A model generated the notes under the pieces. It saw only the letters and a program-made list of their open reading frames with translations. It was not told where the DNA came from and ran no database searches. From assembly GCA_001296005.1 (NCBI GenBank), contig LJHR01000004.1, positions 124,001 through 188,000 on the forward strand: DNA of 64,000 bases, given 5' to 3'. The stretch is from an alpha proteobacterium AAP38. Its GTDB lineage: Bacteria; Pseudomonadota; Alphaproteobacteria; Azospirillales; Azospirillaceae. Both the position numbers and the translations under genes were made by a program. Positions 39,301-47,643 of the stretch are shown here, piece by piece (positions within the stretch are counted from its first letter, which is position 1; the number at the start of each line of letters is the position of its first letter).

Positions 39301-41400
39301 CAGGGTGGCGATCTGTGTGGCGGACAAGGACGCCACCTGATCCGCCGACAGGGCCGCCAGGGCCGCCGGCGACAAGGCCTTGACCTGATCATTGCTGAAA
39401 TTGGCGATATGGTCGGCGGTCAGGCCCGCCACCTGCCCGTCATTCAGGGCGGCCATCTGTGTCGTGGTCAGCCCTGCCAGCTGTTCCGCCGTCAGGACGG
39501 AAATCTGCGCATTGGTCAGGCCGGACAGGGCCGTCGCCGTCAGGCTGGCGACCTGCGTGCGGGTCAAGGCCGACAGTTGGGTGCTGTTCATGGCCATGAC
39601 CTGGGAACCCGACAGGCCCCGCACCTGCGCGGCACTCAGTTCCGCCAGGGTGGTGGTGCCCAGCGTCGCCATCTGTTCGGGCGTCAGGGCGCCAACCTGC
39701 GTGGCGGTGAAGTTGCGCAGCTGCGTGGTGGTCAATCCCGCCAGCTGCGTATCGGTCAGCGATCCCATCTGCGTTGCGGTCAGGGAGGCCAGCTGCGCCG
39801 CCGTCAGGGCATTCAACTGCGTGGTTGAAAGATCGACCAGCCGGTCCTGCGACAGGCCCCGGACCTGGGTAGGGCTGAAGGCCGCGACCTGCCGCGCCGT
39901 CAGGGCACCGATCTGTTCGCTGCCCAGGGCGTTCAGCTGGGTGGTGGTTAAGGCACGCAGTTGTTCGGGCGTCAGCGCCGTGACCTGCGCATCCCCCAGG
40001 CCGGACACCTGCTCCGGCGTCATTGCGCCGATCTGGCCGGCGGACAGGCCCGCGATCTGGGTCGTGGTGATACCGGCCAGCTGGCCTTCCGCCAGGGATT
40101 TGATCTGGGTCGTGGTCAGGGCGGCGATCTGCGCCTTGCCCATGCCGGCGAACTGGTCATCGGTCAGGTTTGACAGCTGATCGGCGGTGAAGGCACGGAT
40201 CTGGTTGGCCGTCAGGCCCGCCATCTGCGTCGTGCTCATGGCCGACAGCTTGGCGCCTGTCAGGGTGGCGATCTTTGCCGCCGACAGGGAGGCAAGTTGT
40301 GCCGGGGTCAGGGCGCCGATCTGGTCGGCATTCAGACCCGCGAACTGTGCCGTGGACAGCGACGCCATCTGCGTGGCGTTGAAGCCGGCGATCTGATCGG
40401 TCGACAGGGTCGACAGCTGTTCCGGCGACAGCCACTTCACCTGTGCCGCCGTCATGGCCGTGAGTTGGGAGGGGGAGAAGGAGACCAGCTGTTCATCCGT
40501 CATGGCGGCGAACTGCGCCTGGTTGATGCCCTTCACTTGCGCGCTGCTGAATTCCGCCACCTGCTCACCCGACAAAGCGGCGAACTGCGTCGTGTTCAGC
40601 GATGAAATCTGGGTGGCGGTCAGGCCCTTCAACTGGCTGCTCAACAGGCCGGACACAGAGTCAGTCGACAGGCCCTTCAGCTGGGTCGCGGTCAGGCTGC
40701 CGATCTGGGAGGCCGTGAAGCCCGTCCATTGCACGCTATCCAGCGCGTTCAGCTGTTCCGGCCACAGGCTTTTCACCTGATTGGCGGTCAGGGCCGTCAC
40801 CTGCGCGGTGGTCAGCCGGCTCATCGTATCGCTGTTCAGCAGGCGCAGCTGCGCCGTCGTCAGGCTTTTCAGCTTCGTGGTGGAAACGGCGTTCAGCTGC
40901 GGTTCGGACAGGCTGTTGAGTTGGTCACCGGTCATAGCCGCCAGCTGCGCGCCGGAAAAGGCGCCGATCTGATCGGTGCTGAACCCGTCCAGCTGATCGG
41001 TGCGGAAAGCCTTAATCTGCGGGGCGGTGAAGGCGGTAATCTGGGCCGCGGACAGGGCGGCAATTTTTTCCGGGGTCAGAAGCGACACTTCCCGTGGTGT
41101 CAGCCCGCGTATCTGCGCCACATTCATGGCCGCGATATCCTCGGCCTCGAACGCATTGAACTGATCGTCATTCATCGCGGCCAGCTGTGCGGCGGTAAAA
41201 CCGATCTGGCTGCTGTTCAAGGCACCGATCTGTTCGGCAGAAAACCCGCTGATCTGCTTGACCGACACGGCTGCGATCTGCGTCTTCGTCAATTGGCCGA
41301 TATCGCTCAGCGAGAAGGAACGGATCTGATCGGCGGTCAGTGCCGCCATCTTCTTCGTCGTCAGTTCGCTGATCGGGCCAATGGAATTGATCGCAACCAT
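36331..41400 (-). CDS. Giant octapeptide-repeat protein, [LFM][ST]xxQ[ILV]xx
   Basis: The 1689-residue protein is almost entirely tandem octapeptides such as LTADQIRS, FSAEQIGA, LSTTQIAA, about 208 by length; one unit near residue 65 is seven residues (LNSSQIG). Ser/Thr, Gln (sometimes Glu or Asp) and two hydrophobics are kept, the rest varies. At the DNA level the 24-bp units are diverged, so this is not a recent tandem expansion. [ST]xxQ fits a helix N-cap box, so each unit probably forms a short capped helical turn in a long solenoid. There is no signal peptide and no Cys. It is 95 bases downstream of the giant kinase gene on the same strand. I recall similar LTxxQ[VI] repeat proteins labelled heme utilisation protein in other alphaproteobacteria; that label has no visible support here. 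Confidence 0.85.
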   Translation of the reverse strand: MVAINSIGPISELTTKKMAALTADQIRSFSLSDIGQLTKTQIAAVSVKQISGFSAEQIGALNSSQIGFTAAQLAAMNDDQFNAFEAEDIAAMNVAQIRGLTPREVSLLTPEKIAALSAAQITAFTAPQIKAFRTDQLDGFSTDQIGAFSGAQLAAMTGDQLNSLSEPQLNAVSTTKLKSLTTAQLRLLNSDTMSRLTTAQVTALTANQVKSLWPEQLNALDSVQWTGFTASQIGSLTATQLKGLSTDSVSGLLSSQLKGLTATQISSLNTTQFAALSGEQVAEFSSAQVKGINQAQFAAMTDEQLVSFSPSQLTAMTAAQVKWLSPEQLSTLSTDQIAGFNATQMASLSTAQFAGLNADQIGALTPAQLASLSAAKIATLTGAKLSAMSTTQMAGLTANQIRAFTADQLSNLTDDQFAGMGKAQIAALTTTQIKSLAEGQLAGITTTQIAGLSAGQIGAMTPEQVSGLGDAQVTALTPEQLRALTTTQLNALGSEQIGALTARQVAAFSPTQVRGLSQDRLVDLSTTQLNALTAAQLASLTATQMGSLTDTQLAGLTTTQLRNFTATQVGALTPEQMATLGTTTLAELSAAQVRGLSGSQVMAMNSTQLSALTRTQVASLTATALSGLTNAQISVLTAEQLAGLTTTQMAALNDGQVAGLTADHIANFSNDQVKALSPAALAALSADQVASLSATQIATLSGTQVKGMTADQIGSLTTTQLAGMTTTGISSLTTTQISALTGDQIASLSAAQIKSLSSAQIAVLQAEEITALTPEQISQMSVAQVKGLTTDQISLLTNDQAAGLTPAQLAELSATQLNAMNGEQLAALTPEQMMGLTGTQLAGLSEERIGRLTPTQIADLSTNQVKALTVGQLNSLGELQIKALRPEQIAAMSTGQVAGMNGLFLSTLSDEQFGGLTPSQISGLTVEQLNAFTDSRFAGISADQLSNLTPAQIGGLSLNRISALGAEQFGSLSVAQLRGLKADQVSVLNAGHINQLTVAKFAELSPSALGGMTADQLRNLNPELLSGMTAPQIAGLSPDQMDALSREQLGGLTATQMGGFTAAQLASLSPDQLSGFRPDQIGLLPTAAIAGLTAGQIGSLSADRLQGLTPSQISVLTTAQMAGFGSEQVDALTEDQVKALSPAQFAAIDPVTMPMLRADQIQAMSVGQFAALGSAHIGSFSEFQFHVMSPAQIGGISTAAAAGLRHPQLNNMTSAQIGALSAAHIKAIPASQLSGMDNERLIMLSATQMGGMTAAQVNALSTDQISRLSNTQIAAIQPSVISGMSSGLLNALSTTQIAALSTQQVAALTADQTAALDATKFHAIASGRLSSMTAGQIGALTQAQIQAFTTTEIASLTSTQLGGLTATQAAYLSNDKVAVLDANQIKGLSAGFVAALSTQQVGVLSGSQLNALTSTQFGAVTPTQIAALSPAQLGQLTASRLNEMSATQQASITGLQFDQLSSTQLSGLATTFLSRMTSTQLGSMLTTQISALSADQLGALAPSALAGLSNGHIAVLSSTQVASMSNAQLQALSVEQVQSMTTGAVGGLSAGQLSGLLRVQLRGMTNQQIAALSPGQIGGISNAQVANLSGTQLQSLTTAQFAQLTPGQIAAMSTTQTGSLTPAQVGQLSALQITGVTAAQVAGLTSGQIVSLSTYQIHSMSTTQISAFTPAQVSGMTAEQQQALQDAVA

Positions 41401-41495
41401 ATTCTGGTTCTTTCATTCATTCGGATTTCCAACTGGAACCACCATGCAAGGGGCGGGCCAACTTCTGGAGGAGAATGAATGGAAAAAATTTCCCC

Positions 41496-44400
41496 TTATG
41501 CGACCAAGGGCAGGCGAAGGGTGACAACGGTCCCCTTACCGGGTGCGGTCAAGAGTTCGACGGTCCCGCCCAATGTCCCTGTCACCAGGTTATGCACGAT
41601 ATGCAGACCCAGGCCCGCCGCGCCGATATTGCGGCGGGTGGTGAAAAACGGGTTGAAGGCCTGCTCCCGAACAGCATCGTCCATACCCTGACCATTGTCG
41701 GTGACCCGCAGCAGGATATCCGTCCCGTCGCGTTTCAGCTCCAGCCGGATTTCAGCGTCTTTCACATCGTCGAACGCATGCATCACGGCATTCTGCACCA
41801 GATGCGTGACGCTACGGGCGATGGCGCCGGGCGATGCACGGCGGAACAGCCCATCCTCCAGTGCGGTTTCAAGCCGGATGGGGCGGCCCCGCAGCAGCAG
41901 TTCGATGCTGGGCAGGATTTCGCGCAGATATTGCGCCACATCCAGGTCTTCCTGTTGCTCGTCAGACTGGCTGACCGCCACCTGTTTGAAGCTCTGCACC
42001 AGATCGGCTGACCGACGCAGATTGTTGACGACGGTGCGGGCCGTGTCGCCCACATCCTCGATGAACTCGTCCAGGCTGGTACGGGTCAGGCGCTTGTCGG
42101 CGATCTGGCCGATCAGGTCTGTGACCTTCTCCTCCATGAAGCTGGCACCCGTCAGCGCCACGCCCAGCGGCGTGTTGATCTCATGCGCGACACCGGCCAC
42201 CAGACCACCCAACGAGGCCAGCTTTTCCTTCTGCACCAACTGCGCCTGGGTGGCCCGCAACTCGGCCAGCGACTGTTCCAGGGCGGCGGAGCGGCGGGCC
42301 AGATCGGCAGTGCGGTCGGACACGACCTGTTCCAGGCGGGTATTATATTCTTGGAGCGCCGTGCGGGCGCGGTCCAGCTCATCGAACAGACGGGCATTGG
42401 CGATGGCGATGGCCGCCTGCGCCGCCAGCACGCGCAAAAGCTCCACCCGGTCCGCCGTGAACGCGCCTGCCGTCAGGTCGTTTTCCAGATACAGAACCCC
42501 AATGCAACGGCCCTGATGCACCACAGGCACGCCCAGTACCGATACCGCGCCGGCCCGGTCCCAGCGGCGATGGCTGGGGAACCGGGTCTGCACCCGCGCA
42601 TCCTCGATCAGCACGGTTTCCAATGTACGTTCAACATAAAGCAGCAGTGGTTCCGGCAGCCGCACCCCGACCGCCACCGGCCCCTCCTCCGCATGCCCAT
42701 CCCCCAGGCAGCGTTCGGCGGCCAGGATACGGCCCTGATCATGGGTCAAGGTCAGCGCCGCATAGCGGGCACCGGCATTCTCCATGGCCAGGTCCAGCAC
42801 CCGGCCCGTCAGCCGGTGCAGCACCAGCTCGCCCGCGATGGCCTGCCCCGTCTTGGTGACGGTGGACACGTCCAGCGCCTGCTGCCCAACGGTCTCGTCC
42901 CCTCCGCCCTCCGCAGACAGTCCTTCCAGCGCGTCGGGGAACTCCCCGGCCAACTGTGCAGCCTTGCCCAAAGCGCCATAGCGGCGATAGAGCAGCCAGG
43001 CCTCGCGCATCTGGGATGCTGCCTGCCGTTCGCGGCCAAGGCGCAGCAAGGCACGGCCATGCCGTTCGGCGGCCAGGGCAGCATCCCCTACGAACCCTTC
43101 CGCCAGGGCCAGATCGACGGCATCCGCGAAACCAGCGACCGCCTTGGCCGACACCCCGTCCCTTTCCGGTATCAGCGCCGCCAGTTCCGCCTCCAGAAGA
43201 CGGACACGGTGGGCATGGTTCATGGGCGCGTGCCGCGTCCAGCGCCGCAGCAGTTTCAGGTTGGTCCTGACCCGTTTCAGGGCCGCCGCCTTATCCAGCC
43301 AGCTGGCGCCACTGGCCAGACCATCCAGCAAGGCCAACGCCTCATACCAGTGAAATGGCGCCACCCAGGCCGACCCCAGGACGGAGCGCAGGTCGTGCCG
43401 CACCTCCGCCGCCAGGGTGCGGGCCAGATCCGCCCGGTCGAAGACCAGCAGGGCATAAAGCTGGCGAATCTTGAAGGCCACCTCACCGGTGCGGCTATCG
43501 GCGGTGCCCTCATAGGCCAGAATTTCACTCAAGCCCCCCAGTTCGGGCCGCCGCAGCCGTTCGATTAGCAGCAGCGGATTGCGTGCCGTCTCCGCGATCA
43601 GGCGCAGATTGCGGCGCATGGCAAAGGCCATGGCCGCCTGCGTAGATTTCAGTTCCATCTCCAGGCTGACGCGGCTGACGGTATGACAGGTCATCTCCGC
43701 CATGGCGCACAGGCCGGCCCGGTCGTAAAAGCCGTTGGCCAGCAGGTCCTTTGACACCTCACCGGCCAGCACCGCCATGTCGCGCACCGGTGCTGTCCAA
43801 TGCTGCACCACCACCACATGATTGGGAACATGCACCACAGTGCCGAACCGCTCCCCCAGCCGCATCGCCACCTCGCCCAGGCGGCTGCCGCGCGCGATAT
43901 CGTTCAGCGCGCCGATGAAGATGACGGCGCTGCCCGTGAAGCAGTTGGTGGCATGCGCCGTCATCCCATGTTTCAGCGACAGCAGCACGCCCGTTAGTGA
44001 CAGGATGGGCAGCAAGGGCGAGGCCAGGGAATAGGCGGTGCGGATGGCCGATGCCAGCAGGCGCATCACCTGCAACATGCGCGGATCATCCATCGCCGGC
44101 AGTGCCGCCAGCTCATCCGCACTGCGCCGGCCCATCCGCCAGAACAGCGTGGCGATCAGGCGCAGCGTGTCGCGCTTGGCATTGTCCGCCGACAGGGGCA
44201 GGTTCAGAAGCCGCAAGCCCTGGATGGCCGCCGTCAGCGCCTCGTTGAAACTGTTCCGCGCCTCATTGGCCAGCACCACCAGTTCACACAGCTCCGCCCG
44301 GCGCAGATTGTCGGGCGCCATGGTCTCCAACTGGGCCCGCAACGCCTCAAAGCCCTCGAAATCCTGGGCCAGATAGGCACCTTCCGCCGCATCCATCCAC

Positions 44401-46721
44401 AGGCGCCAGCGCGCGTCCGCATCGCCATCCGGCAACTGGGCCATGGCCATGCGGAACAGGCCGTGGGAAATGTCGAACGCCGCCGAGGCGCGGGCCTTGA
44501 TGGCGGCACCATAGTTCAGCAGCGCCAGCCCCCGCCGCTCCTCCCCCTGGGTGATCAGGTCGCTGCCCAGATTCAGGTGGCGCACCACCTCGAACGGCAG
44601 GCGGGCCGCCAGTGCCGCATCATCGCGCAGCCGCCGGCCCAGTTCCAGATGCACCCGCGCCCGCTCGGCCTCCGGCGTCAGCAGATAGGCCGCCTTGTGC
44701 AGCCGGTCATGGGTGAAGCGGTAGATGCTGGCCGCCCCGCCCTCATCCTCCACCAGCACGCAATAACCATCGTGCAGCGCCGGCTCCAGCCTTGTCAGGC
44801 ACAGTTCCGTCGACAGCCGGCAAATGGTGGCCAGCAGGCCCAGTTCGAACCGGTTGCCGATGCAGGCGGCCAGCCGCAGCACATCCTGCGTCTGATCGGG
44901 CAACAGGCCCAGCCGAGCGGCCAACAGATCGGCCACGTCGTCCGGCAGGCTGGCCCGTTCCACCGCCGCCACATCCCCCCGCCAGCATCCGGCCTGCGCA
45001 TCAAACCGGATGACATGGGCGGCGGCCAGCGCCGTCAGCAACTGTCCCAGGAAGAACGGGTTCCCCCCGCTTTTTGCCGTCAGCAGGGTGGCCAGTTGCC
45101 CCAATTCCGCATCGTCGCTACCCAGCGCCTCAGCCAACCAGGCGCGGACATGGTCGCTGCCTAGCGGTTGCGGCACGATGGTGGTGACATTGATGCTGCG
45201 CCCGACCAGATCCAGCATGCGGGTCAGCGGGTGGCCGCCATCCACCTCCTGATCCCGGAAGGCCCCGATCACCAGAAGGTGATGCGCCTCCGGATCAACC
45301 AGCAGGCTTTCCAGCAGCTTCAGCGAGGCCACATCGGCCCATTGCAGATCGTCCAGGAACAGGACCAGCGGATGCTCCGCCCCGGCAAATTCCAGAAGGA
45401 AGGCCGATACCGTCTGCTGAAACCGGTTCTGCGCCTGGATGGGCGGCAGCGGTTGCGGCGTCCCCTGCGGACCCAGCACCAGTTCCAGTTCCGGCAGCGC
45501 CTGCGCCAGCACGGCGGCATTGCGGCCCAGCGCCCGCGACAGCCGCGCCGCCCAATGGGCCAGCACCTCCGGCGGTTCGGTCAGCACCTGTTTGACCAGA
45601 TCGCGCAAGGGCTGGATCAGGGCCAGAAAGGGCACGTCGCGGCGCAGCTGGTCGAACTTGCCCTCGGCATAATAGCCGCGCCGCGCTGTCAGGGGCCGCT
45701 GCACCTCGCGCACCAGCACCGATTTGCCGATGCCCGATCCGCCGGCCACGGCCAGCAGTTCGACATCCCCCTCACAGGTCCGCTCAAACGCGCCGACCAG
45801 TTGCCCCACCTCCTGGTCGCGCCCGAACAGACGCTGCGGCAGGACCAGCTGTCGCGGGCGGTCGCCACGTGACGGTTGGAACCGGATGATCCGGCCCGTG
45901 GCCCGCCATTCCAGCATGGCGGTCGCCAGGTCCGATTTCAGGGTGGCCGCCTGCTGGTACCGCTGCTCCGCCGCCTTGGCCAGCAGACGCATGACCAGAT
46001 CGGCCAGCGGCTCGGCAAGGTCGGGGCGCAGATCGCGGATGGGCCGTGGTTCCCGCGCGATATGGCAATGGACCCAGCCGACCGCATCGCCGGCATTGAA
46101 GGGCAGTTGCCCCGTCAGCATCTCGTAAAAACACAGCCCCAGCGAATAGAGATCGCTGCGGTAATCAACGACGCGGTTCATGCGCCCCGTCTGTTCGGGC
46201 GACAGATAGCGCAGATCACCATCCAGCCGCCCGGCCCCCAGGCCCAGCGCCGCCTCGTTCGGGACCAGGGAGGCGCGGCAGAAATTGCCAAGCCGGACGG
46301 ACCCGTCGGCATCCGCCACCCAGAAACTGGCGGGCCGGATATCGCGGTGTACCATGTCGCCGGCATGCACCTCCTCCACTGCGACGGCCATGTCATGGGC
46401 CAGCGGCAGAAACCGGTCGAGCGGCATGCCGCCCACGGGGATCAGGTCGCCCAGACAGGTCTCCGACCGGTCGGCCAGCACCAGGGTCGGCCCATGCGCA
46501 GATTCGGTCAGGGCCAGAACCGCATCAATGCGGGCCGATCCGAACCGGGCCAGCATGTCATGTTCACGGTGGATGGCTGCGATATCGCGGGCCTGCCGCA
46601 GGGCCGGCACCCGCACCCGCACGGGCTGGCTGTCGGCGCCATAGGTGCCGCGAAACAGGATGGTGCGCGTATCGCGCTGTATCTCGTCCGACAGTTTCAG
46701 CGGCGATTCCGACGGCGCCAT
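41496..46721 (-). CDS. Kinase-like/AAA ATPase/GAF/histidine kinase multidomain protein
   Basis: The 1741-residue protein has a protein-kinase-fold domain (about 20-285), an AAA ATPase (about 295-600; Walker A GGSGIGKS at 327-334, FLDDLQWAD Walker B), a long TPR-like helical region (about 620-1240), a GAF domain (about 1300-1450), a coiled coil, and a histidine kinase (His1513 in GVAHEINTPLG; ATPase VTDNGQGMDD, GLGLHIVHN). This is the trifunctional Ser/Thr kinase/ATPase/histidine kinase family. The kinase domain is degenerate: HRD (125-127) is kept, but the following Asn is Ser132, DFG is NFC (146-148), and the beta-3 lysine position reads Arg, so it is likely a pseudokinase. The repeat-protein gene follows 95 bases on. 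Confidence 0.88.
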   Translation of the reverse strand: MAPSESPLKLSDEIQRDTRTILFRGTYGADSQPVRVRVPALRQARDIAAIHREHDMLARFGSARIDAVLALTESAHGPTLVLADRSETCLGDLIPVGGMPLDRFLPLAHDMAVAVEEVHAGDMVHRDIRPASFWVADADGSVRLGNFCRASLVPNEAALGLGAGRLDGDLRYLSPEQTGRMNRVVDYRSDLYSLGLCFYEMLTGQLPFNAGDAVGWVHCHIAREPRPIRDLRPDLAEPLADLVMRLLAKAAEQRYQQAATLKSDLATAMLEWRATGRIIRFQPSRGDRPRQLVLPQRLFGRDQEVGQLVGAFERTCEGDVELLAVAGGSGIGKSVLVREVQRPLTARRGYYAEGKFDQLRRDVPFLALIQPLRDLVKQVLTEPPEVLAHWAARLSRALGRNAAVLAQALPELELVLGPQGTPQPLPPIQAQNRFQQTVSAFLLEFAGAEHPLVLFLDDLQWADVASLKLLESLLVDPEAHHLLVIGAFRDQEVDGGHPLTRMLDLVGRSINVTTIVPQPLGSDHVRAWLAEALGSDDAELGQLATLLTAKSGGNPFFLGQLLTALAAAHVIRFDAQAGCWRGDVAAVERASLPDDVADLLAARLGLLPDQTQDVLRLAACIGNRFELGLLATICRLSTELCLTRLEPALHDGYCVLVEDEGGAASIYRFTHDRLHKAAYLLTPEAERARVHLELGRRLRDDAALAARLPFEVVRHLNLGSDLITQGEERRGLALLNYGAAIKARASAAFDISHGLFRMAMAQLPDGDADARWRLWMDAAEGAYLAQDFEGFEALRAQLETMAPDNLRRAELCELVVLANEARNSFNEALTAAIQGLRLLNLPLSADNAKRDTLRLIATLFWRMGRRSADELAALPAMDDPRMLQVMRLLASAIRTAYSLASPLLPILSLTGVLLSLKHGMTAHATNCFTGSAVIFIGALNDIARGSRLGEVAMRLGERFGTVVHVPNHVVVVQHWTAPVRDMAVLAGEVSKDLLANGFYDRAGLCAMAEMTCHTVSRVSLEMELKSTQAAMAFAMRRNLRLIAETARNPLLLIERLRRPELGGLSEILAYEGTADSRTGEVAFKIRQLYALLVFDRADLARTLAAEVRHDLRSVLGSAWVAPFHWYEALALLDGLASGASWLDKAAALKRVRTNLKLLRRWTRHAPMNHAHRVRLLEAELAALIPERDGVSAKAVAGFADAVDLALAEGFVGDAALAAERHGRALLRLGRERQAASQMREAWLLYRRYGALGKAAQLAGEFPDALEGLSAEGGGDETVGQQALDVSTVTKTGQAIAGELVLHRLTGRVLDLAMENAGARYAALTLTHDQGRILAAERCLGDGHAEEGPVAVGVRLPEPLLLYVERTLETVLIEDARVQTRFPSHRRWDRAGAVSVLGVPVVHQGRCIGVLYLENDLTAGAFTADRVELLRVLAAQAAIAIANARLFDELDRARTALQEYNTRLEQVVSDRTADLARRSAALEQSLAELRATQAQLVQKEKLASLGGLVAGVAHEINTPLGVALTGASFMEEKVTDLIGQIADKRLTRTSLDEFIEDVGDTARTVVNNLRRSADLVQSFKQVAVSQSDEQQEDLDVAQYLREILPSIELLLRGRPIRLETALEDGLFRRASPGAIARSVTHLVQNAVMHAFDDVKDAEIRLELKRDGTDILLRVTDNGQGMDDAVREQAFNPFFTTRRNIGAAGLGLHIVHNLVTGTLGGTVELLTAPGKGTVVTLRLPLVA

Positions 46722-46835
46722 GCCCGTTCCACCCCGACCTTATCCCGGTCTGTCATATCATTGGATGTATCAGAACATGACATGTCAAAGGTTGCAAGAC
46801 AGGATGGCATAGCCCGCTATCAAAGAACGGACAGG

Positions 46836-47624
46836 TTAAGTCTTGCTGACACGGGACTTAGCGAAAAACTGCTCCAACTCGCGCTTCACTTCCCGCACAT
46901 CCCCGCTGGAATAGCCATACAGCGCCTCCAGCCGCAGCGCATCATCCAGGGTGCGGCCCGCGACTTCCAGGATGGTCTCCTTGGCCGACCGGATGGCCAC
47001 CTGGCTTTTGGAAGCGATACGGCCCGCCAGTTCCATCGCCGTGGGCAGCAGCATCTCCGGTGCCACCACCTGGCTGATCAGGCCGATGGAAAGCGCTTCC
47101 GCCGCCGTCACATCGCGGCCTGTCAGGACGATATCCATGGTCCGCGCCACCCCGATGCTTTGCACCATGCGCACGATGCCGCCATCGCCATGATGGAAGC
47201 CGCGATGGATTTCATAGGACCCGAACTTCGCCCCTTCCGCCGCAATGCGGATATCGCAGGCCAGCGCCAGTTCGAACCCGCCCGCCAGCGCCCAGCCATT
47301 GACGGCCCCAATCACCGGCTTGGCCAGACGGTGCTGCCCCCGCGTGATGCCGCCCAGACCCGTGGGCACATTGGCGCGCACCGTCAGCATGTCGCCATCC
47401 AGGAATTGCGGGATGTAATCGGCCAGATCGGCCCCCGCACAAAAGGCCCTGCCCGCCCCCGTCAGCACCGCGACATCCAGCCCGTCATCGCGGGCAAACT
47501 GCTCCCACACCGCATGCAGTTCGGCGTTCAGCGCCCGGTCAATGGCATTCTGGGCCTCCGGCCGGTTGAGCGTGATCAACGCCACCGGCCCCTCCCGCTC
47601 AAACCGCAGCTTTTCGAAGGTCAT
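46836..47624 (-). CDS. Enoyl-CoA hydratase/isomerase family protein
   Basis: The 262-residue crotonase-fold protein has LTLNRPEAQNAIDRAL, the oxyanion-hole stretches FCAGADLADY and GWALAGGFELALACD, and EIHRGFHHGDGGIV. The position of the catalytic Glu of true hydratases (in the latter stretch) cannot be fixed by eye, so hydratase, isomerase or another crotonase activity are all possible. The start MTFEKLRFEREG is preferred over an upstream extension rich in Gly/Ala. It is 19 bases after the B12-radical SAM gene on the same strand, suggesting a shared transcript. Confidence 0.85.
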   Translation of the reverse strand: MTFEKLRFEREGPVALITLNRPEAQNAIDRALNAELHAVWEQFARDDGLDVAVLTGAGRAFCAGADLADYIPQFLDGDMLTVRANVPTGLGGITRGQHRLAKPVIGAVNGWALAGGFELALACDIRIAAEGAKFGSYEIHRGFHHGDGGIVRMVQSIGVARTMDIVLTGRDVTAAEALSIGLISQVVAPEMLLPTAMELAGRIASKSQVAIRSAKETILEVAGRTLDDALRLEALYGYSSGDVREVKRELEQFFAKSRVSKT

Positions 47625-47643
47625 GGCGATGATCTTCCGTAGG

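Noticed and set aside
36427-41478. Long plus-strand frames opposite the octapeptide gene (437, 315 and 249 codons)
   Set aside because: They are reverse-strand shadows of the 24-bp repeats; their own repeats are a by-product.
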